From NCBI RefSeq assembly GCF_040183065.1, contig NC_091132.1, positions 161,284,602 to 161,348,601 of the forward strand: a DNA stretch of 64,000 nucleotides. The letters run 5' to 3'. Numbering within the stretch: the stretch's first letter is position 1; each line of letters begins with the position of its first letter. The notes under the pieces are model-generated. The model had not been told where the DNA came from. It searched no databases and was given only the letters and a program-made list of their open reading frames with translations. The position numbers and the translations under genes are program-made. Origin of the DNA: Periplaneta americana (lineage: Eukaryota > Arthropoda > Insecta > Blattodea > Blattidae). This document shows positions 34,729 to 47,288 of the stretch, one piece after another.

Positions 34729-34912
34729 CCGAGTCACGTTGTCTATATCTGCCGCGTACCAAAATCCTAAGTCTTGTTAATGTTTCTGCCGCGGACGAGA
34801 GCTTGAATCTGAGCCAACTGTTTCCGTATATCTCCCGCGTACGAGAGTCTAAGTCTTGTTAAGTGTATCTGCCGCGTACCGGAACCCGAGTGGCGTTCCG
34901 TGTATCTCCATT
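34729..34912. repeat. GC-richer minisatellite
   Basis: About four or five diverged units of roughly 36-46 bp share CTGCCGCGTACC- or CTCCCGCGTACG-like cores and AAGTCTTGTTAA. It is a CpG-bearing island in otherwise AT-rich intron sequence. Confidence 0.6.
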
Positions 34913-35940
34913 AAAACAGGTAAACTCTCTCCCCCCTCTATCCTCATGAGACGTAATGCACCGCCCAATTAGGTTATTTGGAAAGAACAAATGAAGGGAT
35001 TGATGGCGCTATCTATACTGTGACGTCTGAGAGCGCTCTGACGGATGAACTGACGTACTAGGTGAATGGCCGTGGTTGTGGGCACGGCTCACTTTCTAGG
35101 TTGTCGGACAATCCACACATTATATAAATAAGAGCTTGCTTCTAGGTTTTGTGTTTTGTAAGAAGAACGTTTCTGCATTATTAATAAAATATTGACACTT
35201 TACTTGTGTAAATGTATTAGTTCTGTTAACATTAGTTCTATTATATTATATAGGATTTAATGCGAAAATTAATTAATTTTTTTTTTTTTCATATTTTGTA
35301 ATATTCATTTCTAGAGAATTTTTCTTCTTGTTTTGCTTTATTTTCATAAAAGTACTTTGATATTTTGCTATTTCTGTTAGTGATTTAATGGAATCCTTCT
35401 TTTGCTGCATTTTAGATTATAGCATTAAAGAGAATATAAATGCTGTAATTGACTTTTGAAACAGCAAAAAATGTAGTAAAATGTTCAGAGGATGTACTAT
35501 TAATATCGTGTAATGTATAAAATAAAAATAATACCAGGACACAAAACCCTTAAGCAAAAATCAGTAAGTTGAGTTTCGTGCCGTATTTTCAGTAAGTCTG
35601 TCTTTTTGTCCTCATGTGCTTCGCCATGTTATAACTCTTACGTTTTTTCTCCTGGCTTAATGACTGGACCAAAACTTCCTTACCCAGTTTACATTCATAC
35701 TAGTTCCAAAGAGTTTGGCAGTGGTTATGGATCTGTTGCAATGGAGTTATTTTACCTTGTGATTTGTCCTGATGGAGATTCTGGTGATAGATATATATTT
35801 CTATGGAAGCATGACGAGTAGCATTAGTGATCGAGTGGATAGCAGTTTCTAGGTCTTTGATGCCTAATGAATTTCTGAATTAATTTTCTTAAATGTGTTC
35901 CCCCTTTCGATATGTAAAACGTCAAGCATCTGTAATATTA

Positions 35941-35954
35941 TATCATTATTATTA

Positions 35955-35986
<32 letters not shown>

Positions 35987-36051
35987 TTCTGATAATACTG
36001 CAGATATTACTACACCAGTACCACCATTAGTACTGCATTTATTATTATTAC

Positions 36052-36081
<30 letters not shown>
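35941..36081. repeat. Two (ATT)n runs, ZF2 intron 3
   Basis: ATT runs at about 35941-35985 and 36037-36081 flank a 50-bp spacer conserved with ZF1 intron 3 (12933-12990). Confidence 0.9.
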
Positions 36082-36082
<1 letters not shown>

Positions 36083-36331
36083 TAATTTATTCCATAGTTG
36101 TTTATTTAATTGTATTAAGTGTATCACTGTCTTGGACTTCTATTGTCCAGTGTCTGTTGTCCAGCACATAAATATTAATAATTACATGAAAAATTATTGT
36201 TATCACTATCATTATTACTGTTATGATAATTATAATTACTATTGCTACTTAATTTTTTATAGATAATCTGTACATAAAGTAACTGAAGATGAAAGTTTAG
36301 ATATTCTTTCCACTAATGACACAATTTTTAG

Positions 36332-37094
36332 TGTTTCAGTTAGCCATAATAGTGGAGTTACAAAATTCTGCGAAAATATTCCTGAAGGGTACGACGGCAA
36401 GAAATACGATTGTGACATTTGCGGAATATCTTTTCTCGAGTTTGCAAGACTCAAAAGCCATTACCACGTACTCAAATGTCACAAGGAAATGAATGGCGAT
36501 ATGAGCGGAAAGTGTTTTTCGCGATCGGGGAATTTCGAAAAGCATTCACGCGTTCACGCTAGCGAGAAACCATTAAGTTGTGACGTTTGTGGAAAGTGCT
36601 TTTCAAAGTCTTACGATCACAAGAGGCATTCACTCGTGCACACAAACGAGAGGCCATTCAGTTGTGACGTGTGTGGAAAGAGTTTTTCCCTATTGGCACA
36701 TCTGGAGAGGCATTCACGCGTGCACTCAGGCGCGAAACCATTCTGTTGCGACGTGTGTGGGAAGTGTTTCGCAAGGTCTGAACATTTAAAAACTCATTCA
36801 ATGGTGCACACTGGCGAGAAGCCATTCAGTTGTGACGTGTGTGGAAAGAGGTTTTCGCAATTGTCAAATCTCTGCAGGCATTCACGCGAGCACACATGTG
36901 CGAAACCATTCAGTTGTAACGTTTGTGGGAAGTTCTTTTCAAGATCCAACAATCTCAAGAGGCATTCACTCATGCATACCAATGAGAGGCCATTCTGTTG
37001 TGACGTGTGTGGAAAGAGTTATTTGCGCTTGGAAAACCTCGAGAGGCATTCACGCGTGCACACAGGCGGGAAACCATTCAGTTGTGATATTTGA
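36332..37094 (+). CDS. ZF2 coding exon 4 up to the in-frame stop
   Basis: The acceptor TTTTTAG at 36325-36331 keeps the frame. It encodes eight finger units, of which six keep all four ligands, and stops inside the ninth. Fingers 3 to 8 follow the same order as in ZF1, for example CGKSFSLLAHLERH and CGKCFARSEHLKTH. Confidence 0.7.
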
Positions 37095-37397
37095 GAAAAC
37101 TGCTTTTCAAGCTCCGACAATCTCAACCAGCATTCACGCGTGCACACGAACGAGAGGCCATTCAGTTGTGATGTGTGTGGAAAGAGTTATTCCCGGTCCG
37201 CACATCTCGACAGTCATTCACGAATGCATACCGGCGCGAAACCTTTCAGTTGTGTCGTGTGTGGTAAGTGTTTTGCGAAATCTTCAAACCTTAAAAGACA
37301 TTTAAAGCTGCACACTGGGGAGAAGGCATTCAGTTGTGACGTTTGTGGAAAGTGTTTTTCTTTGTCGAAATATCTCGAGAATTCACGCGTAAACTAA

Positions 37398-38035
37398 GGC
37401 GAGAAATAATTCCGTTGTGACGTCTTTGGAAAGACTATTTCGGTTTCCGTACATTTCAACAAGCTTCCACGCGTACACACGCGTCAGATGCCATGCGTTT
37501 GTGACGTGAGTGGGAACAGTTATAGTGGCTCTTCAAATCTAAATGAGGCACTCTTTCGTGCACAATATGAAGCTATTCAATACAGACTTCAGTGCAAACT
37601 GTTCTTCACGCACGGAATATCTATGTACACAGGCGAGAAGCCCATTTGCTTTGATGGGTGTAGGATGGATTTGCACCCGGGAATGAACTCTATCTGCATT
37701 CACGTGTTCACGCAAGCGGGAAGCCATTTCGTTGTAAAGTTTGTGGAAAGTGTTTTTTTGCGCTTCAAATGTCTCAATGTGTATTCGCGTATCCACAGTT
37801 GAGAAGCCATTTAGTTGTGATGTGTGTGGGAAGTGTTTTCGAAGTCCTGTTAATATCCAGATGTCTTTTCGTGAAAAACCGTTCACTTGTGATGTGTTTG
37901 GAATGGATTCTTCCTTCTCGGGAAACCTTAATGTGTATTCCCCTCTGCATACATAAGAGAAACACTTCAGCTGCATTTGTGTTAAATGCGGTTTTTATAG
38001 CTCGCACATCTTAATATACATTCATGCGAGTACAT
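37398..38035 (+). pseudogene. Rotted finger tail of ZF2
   Basis: Short frames still carry finger text such as CDVCGKCFRSPVN and CDVFGMDSSFSGN. From about 37730 it is almost identical to the ZF1 tail from 16790, far closer than the coding arrays are to one another. Confidence 0.65.
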
Positions 38036-38120
38036 AATTATATTTCATGATAAATATTTAAATATCCTTTACTTAATTTGTACTTCAGCAAGATAATTTT
38101 TCTTTGTTCTTAACGTCTGT

Positions 38121-38126
38121 AATAAA
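38121..38126 (+). promoter_or_regulatory. Candidate poly(A) signal of ZF2
   Basis: AATAAA in the same context as 17171-17176. Confidence 0.4.
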
Positions 38127-38449
38127 TTGTCTAGTTTTTATTAATCAGTTAACCTATTATTACTTTGACTTTTATTATAATTGTAAATTTAACATTGATT
38201 GTAATTAATATTTTAATTTTATTCTTAATAGTGTAGTTTTAATTGTCAGCTAGGGGTGAAGATTAGCCTCGATGGTATTATCCCTACCAGGTTAAATAAT
38301 ACATTATATAGTCTAATATACTGTTCGTAAGTCAGAAGCCATATGACATCTTCGGTGGAAGGTCTTTTTCTGCTAAAAGATATCTAAAATGGTGTTTACG
38401 CCTCCTGGCGAGAAGTGATTGAATTGTGGAGTTTTGGCTTAACTTTGTT

Positions 38450-38660
38450 GAATAGGGGAAGTGTGGAATGTGATGCTTGTGGGAAAATGTATACACAATC
38501 GAGGAGTCTAGGAACTGAGGAATCTATTCCCACAAGGAAAAAACCGTACTAGTGGAATAAATGGGAAAAACTTGCGTACTATAATCATTTCAAAATGTAA
38601 GTACGCTTACACATACGAGAAACATTTCAAGAGCCATATCTGTCAACACGTGCGAGTAAT
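38450..38660 (+). pseudogene. Fossil C2H2 zinc-finger module, copy C
   Basis: It reads VECDACGKMYTQSRSLG and then decays like copies A and B. The cysteines remain and the histidines are lost. Confidence 0.5.
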
Positions 38661-39239
38661 TCATTACTTTCGAGACGGTTGCTCGGGTACAAGCACTCCA
38701 GAATCCATTCCGTATGAAGGGCATGGCTTTATCTTCTACTCACAGGTATGAACAGTTCGGGTTCAGGAAATTCACTGTGACTGGTAATAGCGATTTTATC
38801 AGAGAATTTTTGCGCGTTCAATAATGTTTACTTATGATAATGTCATGTTTTCTTGAAAAACTACAGTGATTGCATTGCAGCTTTAGTATCAAAGACTTAC
38901 GGACAATAACCTTTTCATAGGCACGAAAACTTTAGATCCCAGTTGTGTTGTCCTGCATGTTAATCTTCTGATCTGCACTCGTTTCCACTCCAAAGCCCTC
39001 ACATAGTCGTACCTACGTCACATTCGCTATGAATCACGTATCTATCAGAGATGGCGCTTTCTAGCATCTTCAACTTTGGAACTATTGAGAGTTGGAACCA
39101 GTGACAATCATCTGACGGTAACAAAATCAGACGACTATAAGTTAGACCTCAACGCTATTGTGGAAAGAATTCTGTGGAATCAGGTAGCTTACAATGGAAT
39201 GCACGCATACATACTGGAGAGATGTAATTCATTGGAGAT

Positions 39240-39259
39240 ATATTATTATTATTATTATT
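39240..39259. repeat. Short (ATT)n run
   Basis: Unit C counterpart of 1338 and 18277, much shorter. Confidence 0.85.
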
Positions 39260-40860
39260 ACACTGATAACCATTTAAAAATCATTTCTGCTACAATTACT
39301 TGTTGTAGTTAACTAAAGCACCCTGAATCCGGATCTGTATTCATATTTTGATTATCACGTTAGATTTTTCTGTAATTTTGAAAATAAGAGTGGAAAGATG
39401 TGAAAATTGACAAATAACATGATTAAAGAATAAATCCAATACGATAATTTAAGTTAAATGATAGCGTTTAGATACTGAAAATCGTTAGTTCCGGGCCTGT
39501 ATTCACATTTTCTTTGTCACGCCAGGTTTTTGTGTTAATTTTGGAAATAAGGACGAAAAATTAAAAATTTAAACAAGATTATCAATAAAAGTAAAATGAT
39601 ATACAGAATAAAATTTTTTGAACATATTTTAATGCCATAATATATCATTGGATATTATATAAAATTAATTATGAACTCTTATATTATTAATAAAAATAGT
39701 TTCTAGTAATAAAAATTATTTTATATATTTAATATAATAATATTATAATATATTAATTGCTATAAAATATTATTAATAAGTCTTTGGTCGGTGGAAAAGG
39801 CACGTAAGTAAAAAAAAAATTGAATTGTTCAAATGTGACTTAATTCAACTTACTCATAACTAAATATAAGTATAATAACGAAGCTCATGAATGGTGGTTA
39901 AAGTAAGACCATTTTCAATGTAACATTCAAGAAATTTTTTCATTTCAAATATTGGGAAAGAATACTTGACTTTTGTGATGAGGCACAACAGAAAAATCGA
40001 CTAGTTTTACTTATATGCTTTTTCCCGACGATCAAAAAAATTTTTACCCATTCAGACGTTCAAAATGTCGCAAGAAACGCACCATTTTGATGCCCTTCGT
40101 GGCATCCCTTGTTATGCATCAGCAATTATTCGCCAATATTGCTTCATTTCATTTGTCCTGGTACCATATTTCCATGTTTATGAAATCCTGATGTAAATAG
40201 AATGCATTAATCAAGTAATCAATTCATCTGTGCGATTCTTTCCCGGATTCCTTAGATACTTTAAGAATTCTTTTCCTTGGCGGTGCACATCAACAGGAAG
40301 TAATTTTATTGGACTAATGAAGCTACTTTCTGTTCAAAAAATAAACAGACATTTAAATCTTATACCTGCCAGTTTCTAGAAGTTCTACACCAATAAATAT
40401 AGAAATGAAGTGATTTTTTTTTTCAATTTTTCCTAGCAATATTAAACAAAAAAAATGAAATTTAGATTTTCTGTGTTCATAACTTTTAACATTTCAGTGA
40501 TGCCATTATATCTTAATTACCAGCTTTAACTTAATAATAATAATAATAATATAATTTATCTAAGGGTATACACTAATTTCAATATTTAGACGGTTTCATG
40601 AGCACGAAGGACATATTAATTGCTACTTTGTCCTCTATTTTACAGGATGTTTACTGTAACCCACATTACCCAGATTTGACTTATGTGGTGCTCTGAACGT
40701 CTCAATTATGAAATTGCTTTATTTACGATATTCTCAATGCTCTGCATATAGCAACTTTAATCAAATCTATACTAGACATTTACCCACCGCTACAAGACAG
40801 TAATGTGGAGGATCTGTGGCTCAAGATATGCATATTCAGACACTTCTAAGTGTAAGTAAA

Positions 40861-41123
40861 AAAGGTATCCCCGTAACATACCATGAAGGCACTTGGGGGG
40901 CATGGAGGTAGAGCCCCATGCTTTCCATGACCTCGGCACTAGAATGAGGTGGTGTGGTCGGCACGACGCTCTGACCGCCTTTTACCCCCGGGAAAGACCC
41001 GGTACTCAATTTTATAGGAGGCTGAGTGAATCTCGGGGCCGTTCTGAAAGTTTGGCAACGAGAAAAAAATCCTGTCACCACCTGGGATCCAACCTCGGAC
41101 CTTCCAGTCCGTAGCCAGCTGCT
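40861..41123 (-). mobile_element. tRNA-derived SINE in unit C, 5'-truncated
   Basis: Same family and orientation as 32325-32615. The target duplication CTTCTAAGTGTAAGTAAA is present at 40843-40860 and from 41124. Unit A near 2990 is empty. The tRNA-like head lacks its A-box end, consistent with 5' truncation during insertion. Its B box is altered (GGTTGGATCC). Confidence 0.85.
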
Positions 41124-42664
41124 CTTCTAAGTGTAAGTAAAAACTGTTTTTTTATTACAGTAAATCGACCTCAAAATTATTATATTCGTTACTTTTTTCC
41201 CCCCCTGGACTCTCTTCTTCCGAAATACATCAAAGGATTTTAGAAAATAATACTCTTAAGTATCCTATAAGAACAGACAGAAACTGTCAATTTCGTCCCC
41301 AATGCACTATTCTCAGCTTCTACTGCTAATGGCAAACCTAGCTTACAGTCAGAAAAATCTCCTTCCTCAGAAGTTGCGTCCACTCCTGCTTTACAACCGA
41401 ATGCTGCACACTATTTCGCCATAGCAATAGTAAAATTCAAGAGACATTTTATTAAAAGAAGTTCTTCTTCCGCCTAAACATCCATTCGCCACATTATTTG
41501 GAAGAGAGAGAGATGCAAATCAAGAGTGGCAATGCTATGGTAGTAACACGTCATTTTTTTTTTTTTTTTGCGGGATTTTTATATAACCGTGGACGAATTG
41601 AGTTCAGTGGGAAAGGGAGGAAAAACTTAAAAATGCAATGGAGTTTGGGGCTGAGAAAAACTGAATATGTAAACGCCAAGCCTGATCGCCACTTGTCTCA
41701 GTGTGGTTTCACTGCTCCTCTGAAAAAAAGTTGAAGAGGAAACAGCCGAAAATAGTCGTGCTGCCACATAACAGCGGGGGGGGGGGGGAGTCGTTAGAGA
41801 AGCTGACTTAAGGATCACATGAAGAAACGCCGGAAGATGTAAGTCTGCACATTGGAAAGGTACTTTGTCCCTTCACAGTGCCTATGGAGTCCAGTAAACT
41901 CGCTCATATGACAAGTGTGATGTTCGAAGACTGAGCCAAGACCGCCAGAAGAAACACCTGCATTTGTAAGTCAGAACTGTAAAGGTCTTCTGTGCGAATA
42001 CAGGCGAGTAACTGGCTCAAGTAGCAGGGTATTGTTCGAAGCTACGCCAGTGCATCTATTTCGAAAATTGTTTGCAAAATCAACGGAATCTTTATGGGTA
42101 AAGGAATGTAGGTTCGTGGCCCATTTCTTATAGGGCTCACCATCCCGATATTTGTTCTAGAAGTTTAGGAAAATCTTAGGTAGGATAAATTTTTATACAA
42201 GTCTTATGTATCCAGTTTACAATGTTGATGTTACTGGTCATAAGTAATCCAGGCACCAATGTGTCACGGTCTTCTATGTGAATTGCTACCAATCTATCTT
42301 AATTACACTTTGTAAGAAATATACTAATATAAATTTACCACAACAGGTCTTATTATTCTATACTAATTTTGTCCTTCACCAGTATTTAAAATTGACAGCT
42401 GAAAACAGGTATGTAAATGTGATTTTTTCAACGAGCAGTGGGTAATATACTATTGCATTGTATTCCAGAAAAGTTAGGAGGGAACTACGTCCGAAAACTT
42501 TCCTTCATAGCTTACAATCCATTGTGCTATACATCGAGTTGTCCTCACGACGATGTTAAATTGTACCTCAGATTTGACATAGAACCACACAGTGATTCCG
42601 TTCGAACCAGCAGATCGCATGTCAAACTTTGTGATAAACTATGTCGTCAATCGTAAAACAGTAA

Positions 42665-42860
42665 CTGTAACTTTTCCCTAGACTCATATGCTCATCTACA
42701 CCTTCGTTTGTATTTGTGTTAATTAGTCCTGTATATGTTCGCGCTCGCATACATAGGAGTACTCACTCTACGCAGATGTAGAATTATTACTTACCCAGCC
42801 AGTAAATCTATCCGAATCGCTTACATTCTGCAGGTTAAGTTATCTAATTTCCTTTTTCAG
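42665..42860 (+). promoter_or_regulatory. Conserved upstream block of ZF3
   Basis: Counterpart of 8030-8234, including the CCTTTTTCAG end. Confidence 0.35.
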
Positions 42861-42865
42861 TCGTA

Positions 42866-42961
42866 ATGGATGACGTAATGAAGATGGAACCTGACTCCGA
42901 CCCACTTGCTGTACAAACAAGTGATAATGCAGATACAGAAGAGAGGAAACTTTTATCTGAG
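42866..42961 (+). CDS. ZF3 coding exon 1
   Basis: 32 codons, MDDVMKMEPDSDPLAVQ..., phase 0, donor GTATATTG. Confidence 0.85.
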
Positions 42962-45900
42962 GTATATTGAAAGCAATTACTTTTTTTTTTCTAAATACTT
43001 AATTTATAACTGGGGGGTATATACCAATGTAACTAAATATTTTTCTTGAACGTGATGAAACACAATATACGAAGTTGAAACTTGTGAATGTGATATGGCA
43101 ATCGTAAATATGTAATAATATTTCACATTAAAATGCATATTTTCACAAACAAGTTATGTGAATTTGTATCTTTAGGATCTCTATTATAAATATATAAATC
43201 TGGTGGTTTTTGTAATTACATCTTTTAGAACAACTCGGAAGCATTTTATGACTGAATCAGTTATATCATTTAGTATAACATTAACCTATGTTTTGTATTC
43301 TGGATCCTTGTGGTCATCTGTAGACACTGGCCAGATGTCTCAATTGTGGAATAAGTTAATATAATCTATTGTGTATAGGTGATCTATTTTTTCTTGTCTG
43401 TCGAATATGTATGGTGTTACGTAACAGTACGTATTGCATCAAGTTCAGATAACTGCTAAACACCACATCAATGTTATTAAAGGGTCAATTAACGTGAACA
43501 AGAACGAGGGGTCTTGCAAATATAATTTCTAGAAGTGTTTATTTTTGCTGAAGCTGGTTTCATTCGGCTTCATTTGAAATACACAACCGATAAGAGCTCA
43601 GGTATAAACAAAGAGTTATTTTGTAAACTGTGTTGTAAATCAGTAAGTGAAGATCAGTGCTCTCAGGTAAGCCATTGTCTATGTGGAAACAAGAACTTTC
43701 AGATCCGAACCCTCCCAAACTTTGCAAGTCTGTGAACCTCGTGGATGAGCCAGTATTTGCTGTTTCAATTTCTTGGTTTATCCATATGCTTTCCTGCACA
43801 ATTTTGTAGTTTATGAAGTATGACAGTGTTTGATCTACAGCTGTAGCATTCACTGCCACATTAAGTTTTCCTTGAACTCAAGCTTTATTATCTTGGCCCA
43901 TTATTGTTATTTATCGTTTGTTAATGATGTGAATTGTGTACAACATTCTAAAATTGTATTATTTGCCGATGATATTAAAGTCTATAAAGAAATTAAAACT
44001 ATATATCTGATTTTGAGGTACTTCAAAAATATTATAGACTTACATAGGCCTCTTTGGGGTATTAATATTAAATTGCTATTTAATATTGATAAGTGGATAG
44101 TTATGACATTTTCAAAATAAAAAAAATAAATTAAATTTTCAATTGCAATTGAGCCAAAGTTTTACCAGCACAAACATAGGCATTTAAGTATATTATTTAG
44201 CAGTTATTATAAATTTCGTAGCCATATTAATATTTTTATAAATTTGTTCTTTAAGTGTTAAGGTTTTTTATGAGAAATTCTTGTAAATTTAAAGTCAAAA
44301 CTATAATAATTTTGTATAATTCCTGTTTTGGATATGAATTAGAATATGCTGTCGTTATCTGGAATCCAGTTACTAACAAATATATTCTCTAACTAGAAAA
44401 AAAATACAAAAAAATTTCTAAACTAAATATTATAGATTTTGTAATAATTATCCTACTTATAAGAGTTTAGCTAGAATGCTTCAACATTTCTATTTTACTA
44501 GTTTGCAAATTAGACGAAATTCTCAATCTTTAAACATTCATTATAAAAATATTAACAATAAATTGTACTGTGTTCCTCTCCTATAACATTATATACACGC
44601 AAGCATAATACAAAATTTCGAAATTTATTTTGCATTCCAAAGGCAAATACTGAATCGCACAAAAATTCCACAGATATCCAAATGTTACAGTTATGCAATT
44701 AGTTATATCTTCATTCGAATGTTGATATTTTCAATATGAATTTTTCAAAATGCAGAATAATTTATAATATTTTCCAAAATATGTTTTTAGTTAATTTGAA
44801 GCTGCTTTCAGACCTTGTTTTTTTTTTTCTCTCTGTTATATTTTGTTTCGGTTTTTAATAAGAGTAGGCTACGTTTTCTTTTCCATGTTTATGTTTTATA
44901 AATTACTTTGTCAGTCTTGAACATTGTAATTGGGCTTTGCCTGTTAAGTTCAATAACAAATGAACAAATAAGTTCAAGCTGCTTCTGTTTCGTCGGCGAT
45001 GACAAACTACCGCCATCTTGATGGCTGTAACACTATCCCTGAATGACACAGTCTGATCTGCAGCCGTACCTACTCTGTGTTACTTTGAGTTGTTTCACAC
45101 AAGCAGAATTGCTTGAGTCCTAATGGGGCCTCCTAGATCTTCTGCTGGGCTCTGCTACTGCTTTTTGAGTAGGATAGTCTTTTTGGAGGGATTTTAACCT
45201 ACGTCAAGCGCGTTCTTTTTTGTGACATGGTTCAATGTAAGTTAATGTGATGTAAAAATGTATTAAGTTTAATTTGAAATCTTGCCTTCAGTATAATGCA
45301 ACATATCATAACTGATAGGCACATCTTTAGAATTACGTAACACAATTAAATACAAAATGTATGACTCATTGAAATGCATTCGTAATATATAACACAATCA
45401 ACACACTTGAACAACTTCTCGTCCACATATAGCAGTCACATCGTAGTTCAATTAAATGACTTTGATATGATTGGTTCTAATTTAGTGTTTATTCTGTTTT
45501 TGTAAAAGTGTGCATATTTAGTAATTCTACACAATTAGTAGTAGTCCATAACAATTTTTTCATGTACGTAACACATTCAAATACAATTTTTGTATTCTTT
45601 TTTAATTATCTTAATACAAATGTTATACGCATTTGATTAACAATATTAATGTACATTTATTTTAGCGTACATGATATAGTTACTTTACTTAATTCCGATT
45701 AAATGTCCACATTTGAAATTTTGATTTTAATTGGTACACTTACGTAGTTCATCTTTTTTCATATGTTTTTAATATTGACATCATATATATTTTGATATAA
45801 TGTAAAAATTTTCAGTACAATTTTCATGCACTGTATTTTTTCCCAAAATATCTCTAATTATCAATGTCTGAAGTTGCCATACTGAATGGCGAAACCATTA

Positions 45901-47231
45901 ACAATTTTGAATATATAATATAAATTTATAATAGCATAATTTACATTGAAATAAGTCATATGATTGAAAATCATTCTTTTTGAATTAATACTTTCGTATG
46001 TTGCGTTAGTTTTTGTAAATAATACACGTGCATTCGTTAACATCAGTATTAATAATTGTGTGGACGGATTTTATGAATAGCCACGGATGTTTCGTGTAGG
46101 TCTACAACTTTGTATCATGTATTGGTCATTTATTTTTTTCTTTATTTTGCAGGAAGGAAATTTATTAGATTTCCACTTCACTGAAATAAAAACAGAATGT
46201 ATAGACCACAGATATGATGTGAAATCAGAGACGACATACGAGGAAGCTGCAGTGTCAGTAGACTTTCCCTCCGTGAAGAATGAAGCTGAGGTGAGTGCAG
46301 TTTATGAAGTGTGTTGGTCGCTAGTTCTCTCTCTGTTATTTACTGACTAGAGGCAGGTGACCAGGGGATACGATGATGGTTGCTTTCATCCTTTAAATTT
46401 CTTCATCCTGTAGTCAGTTGTAAATCTTTTCTACTTCATTTTTGTGGTAGACCCTGCAGTCTTCAGTGTTCCGTATACCATAATAATTTTCTTCTTTACA
46501 TCGCTACTCATAAAATTTTTAACCCTCTGAGTTTTAGTTCAATTTAATTTGCCTTAATCCACAAGATAGATCCTCACATTGTTCATAACATTTTTGCATT
46601 ACCGCCTTTACCCTATACATTGGATCAATTGCCGACATTTATCTGGTTCTCACCTGTGAGCATCTCGGAATGAGGTACCAGACTCATGCTGGGTTGCAAG
46701 AAAACCTGTAAATAATGTCTTCCTTCTTTAGTTCGTGGACCTTTAAAGTTATTGGATTGCAGAACAGCAATTTAACAGGTCACTAGTTATTGGATCGTTA
46801 ACCAAGCAGCTTTGGATTTGACAGGTGACGTAATAGGACATGAATGAATAAAAATTGAACATCAGCTTCTAGATTGATGTGAGGCATTGCTTATATTGTT
46901 GTCAAAATTTGCAATAAATATGGACTAATACGAACCAGAAATAAATCGGGAAAAGAAGTTACAGCGATAAACATAAATACGCCTTTTGTTTTAGTAGAAA
47001 TGGCATACGAGTGCATATTTTATAGAAAATAAAAGACAGTCTATAGAGCAGATAATTTCTTCGTCAGACGATGAAATAGAGTCTGTAACAAAGCAATAAA
47101 TAATAACTTCGCATTTCGAGAATTAATGAATAAATGAATAATTAAGTAAAGAAATAATTAATCAAATTGTGGTATATCGATAGCTAAGAAGATATACCTC
47201 TATCTACAAAAATGGTAATTTAGTTTAACTA

Positions 47232-47288
<57 letters not shown>

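Larger units (their letters stand above)
29556..37397 (+). pseudogene. ZF2: decaying C2H2 zinc-finger gene
   Basis: It has the same four-exon plan as ZF1: 29556-29648, 30828-30965, 31289-31368 and 36332 on. All splice signals are intact. In the finger exon the first finger has lost its last histidine (HYHVL instead of HYLVH), and finger 2 has lost both cysteines (MNGDMSG). A TGA at 37092-37094 falls within finger 9, where ZF1 reads CDICGN. The frame stays open behind the stop to 37397, covering two more good fingers and one damaged one. A truncated protein of about 357 residues with six good fingers (3 to 8) could still be made, so a functional short form is possible, but the pattern looks like relaxed constraint. 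Confidence 0.7.
38395..42545. repeat. Intergenic unit C
   Basis: It is collinear with unit A. It carries a private SINE at 40861-41123 and lacks the 736-bp insert of A. At about 42545 it passes directly into the ZF3 upstream block, whereas A continues for another 3 kb. Confidence 0.75.

Noticed and set aside
34980-35200. A possible solo LTR with TATATAAATA and AATAAA-like signals
   Set aside because: No partner copy, no TG...CA edges and no target duplication could be seen.
35606-35821. 71-residue frame in ZF2 intron 3
   Set aside because: No recognisable domain; its end merges into intron sequence shared with ZF3 that is non-coding there.
43600-43740. A BED-like zinc finger (ELFCKLCCKSVSEDQC)
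   Set aside because: Only the first cysteine pair is convincing; the histidine spacing does not fit and no neighbouring hAT sequence was found.
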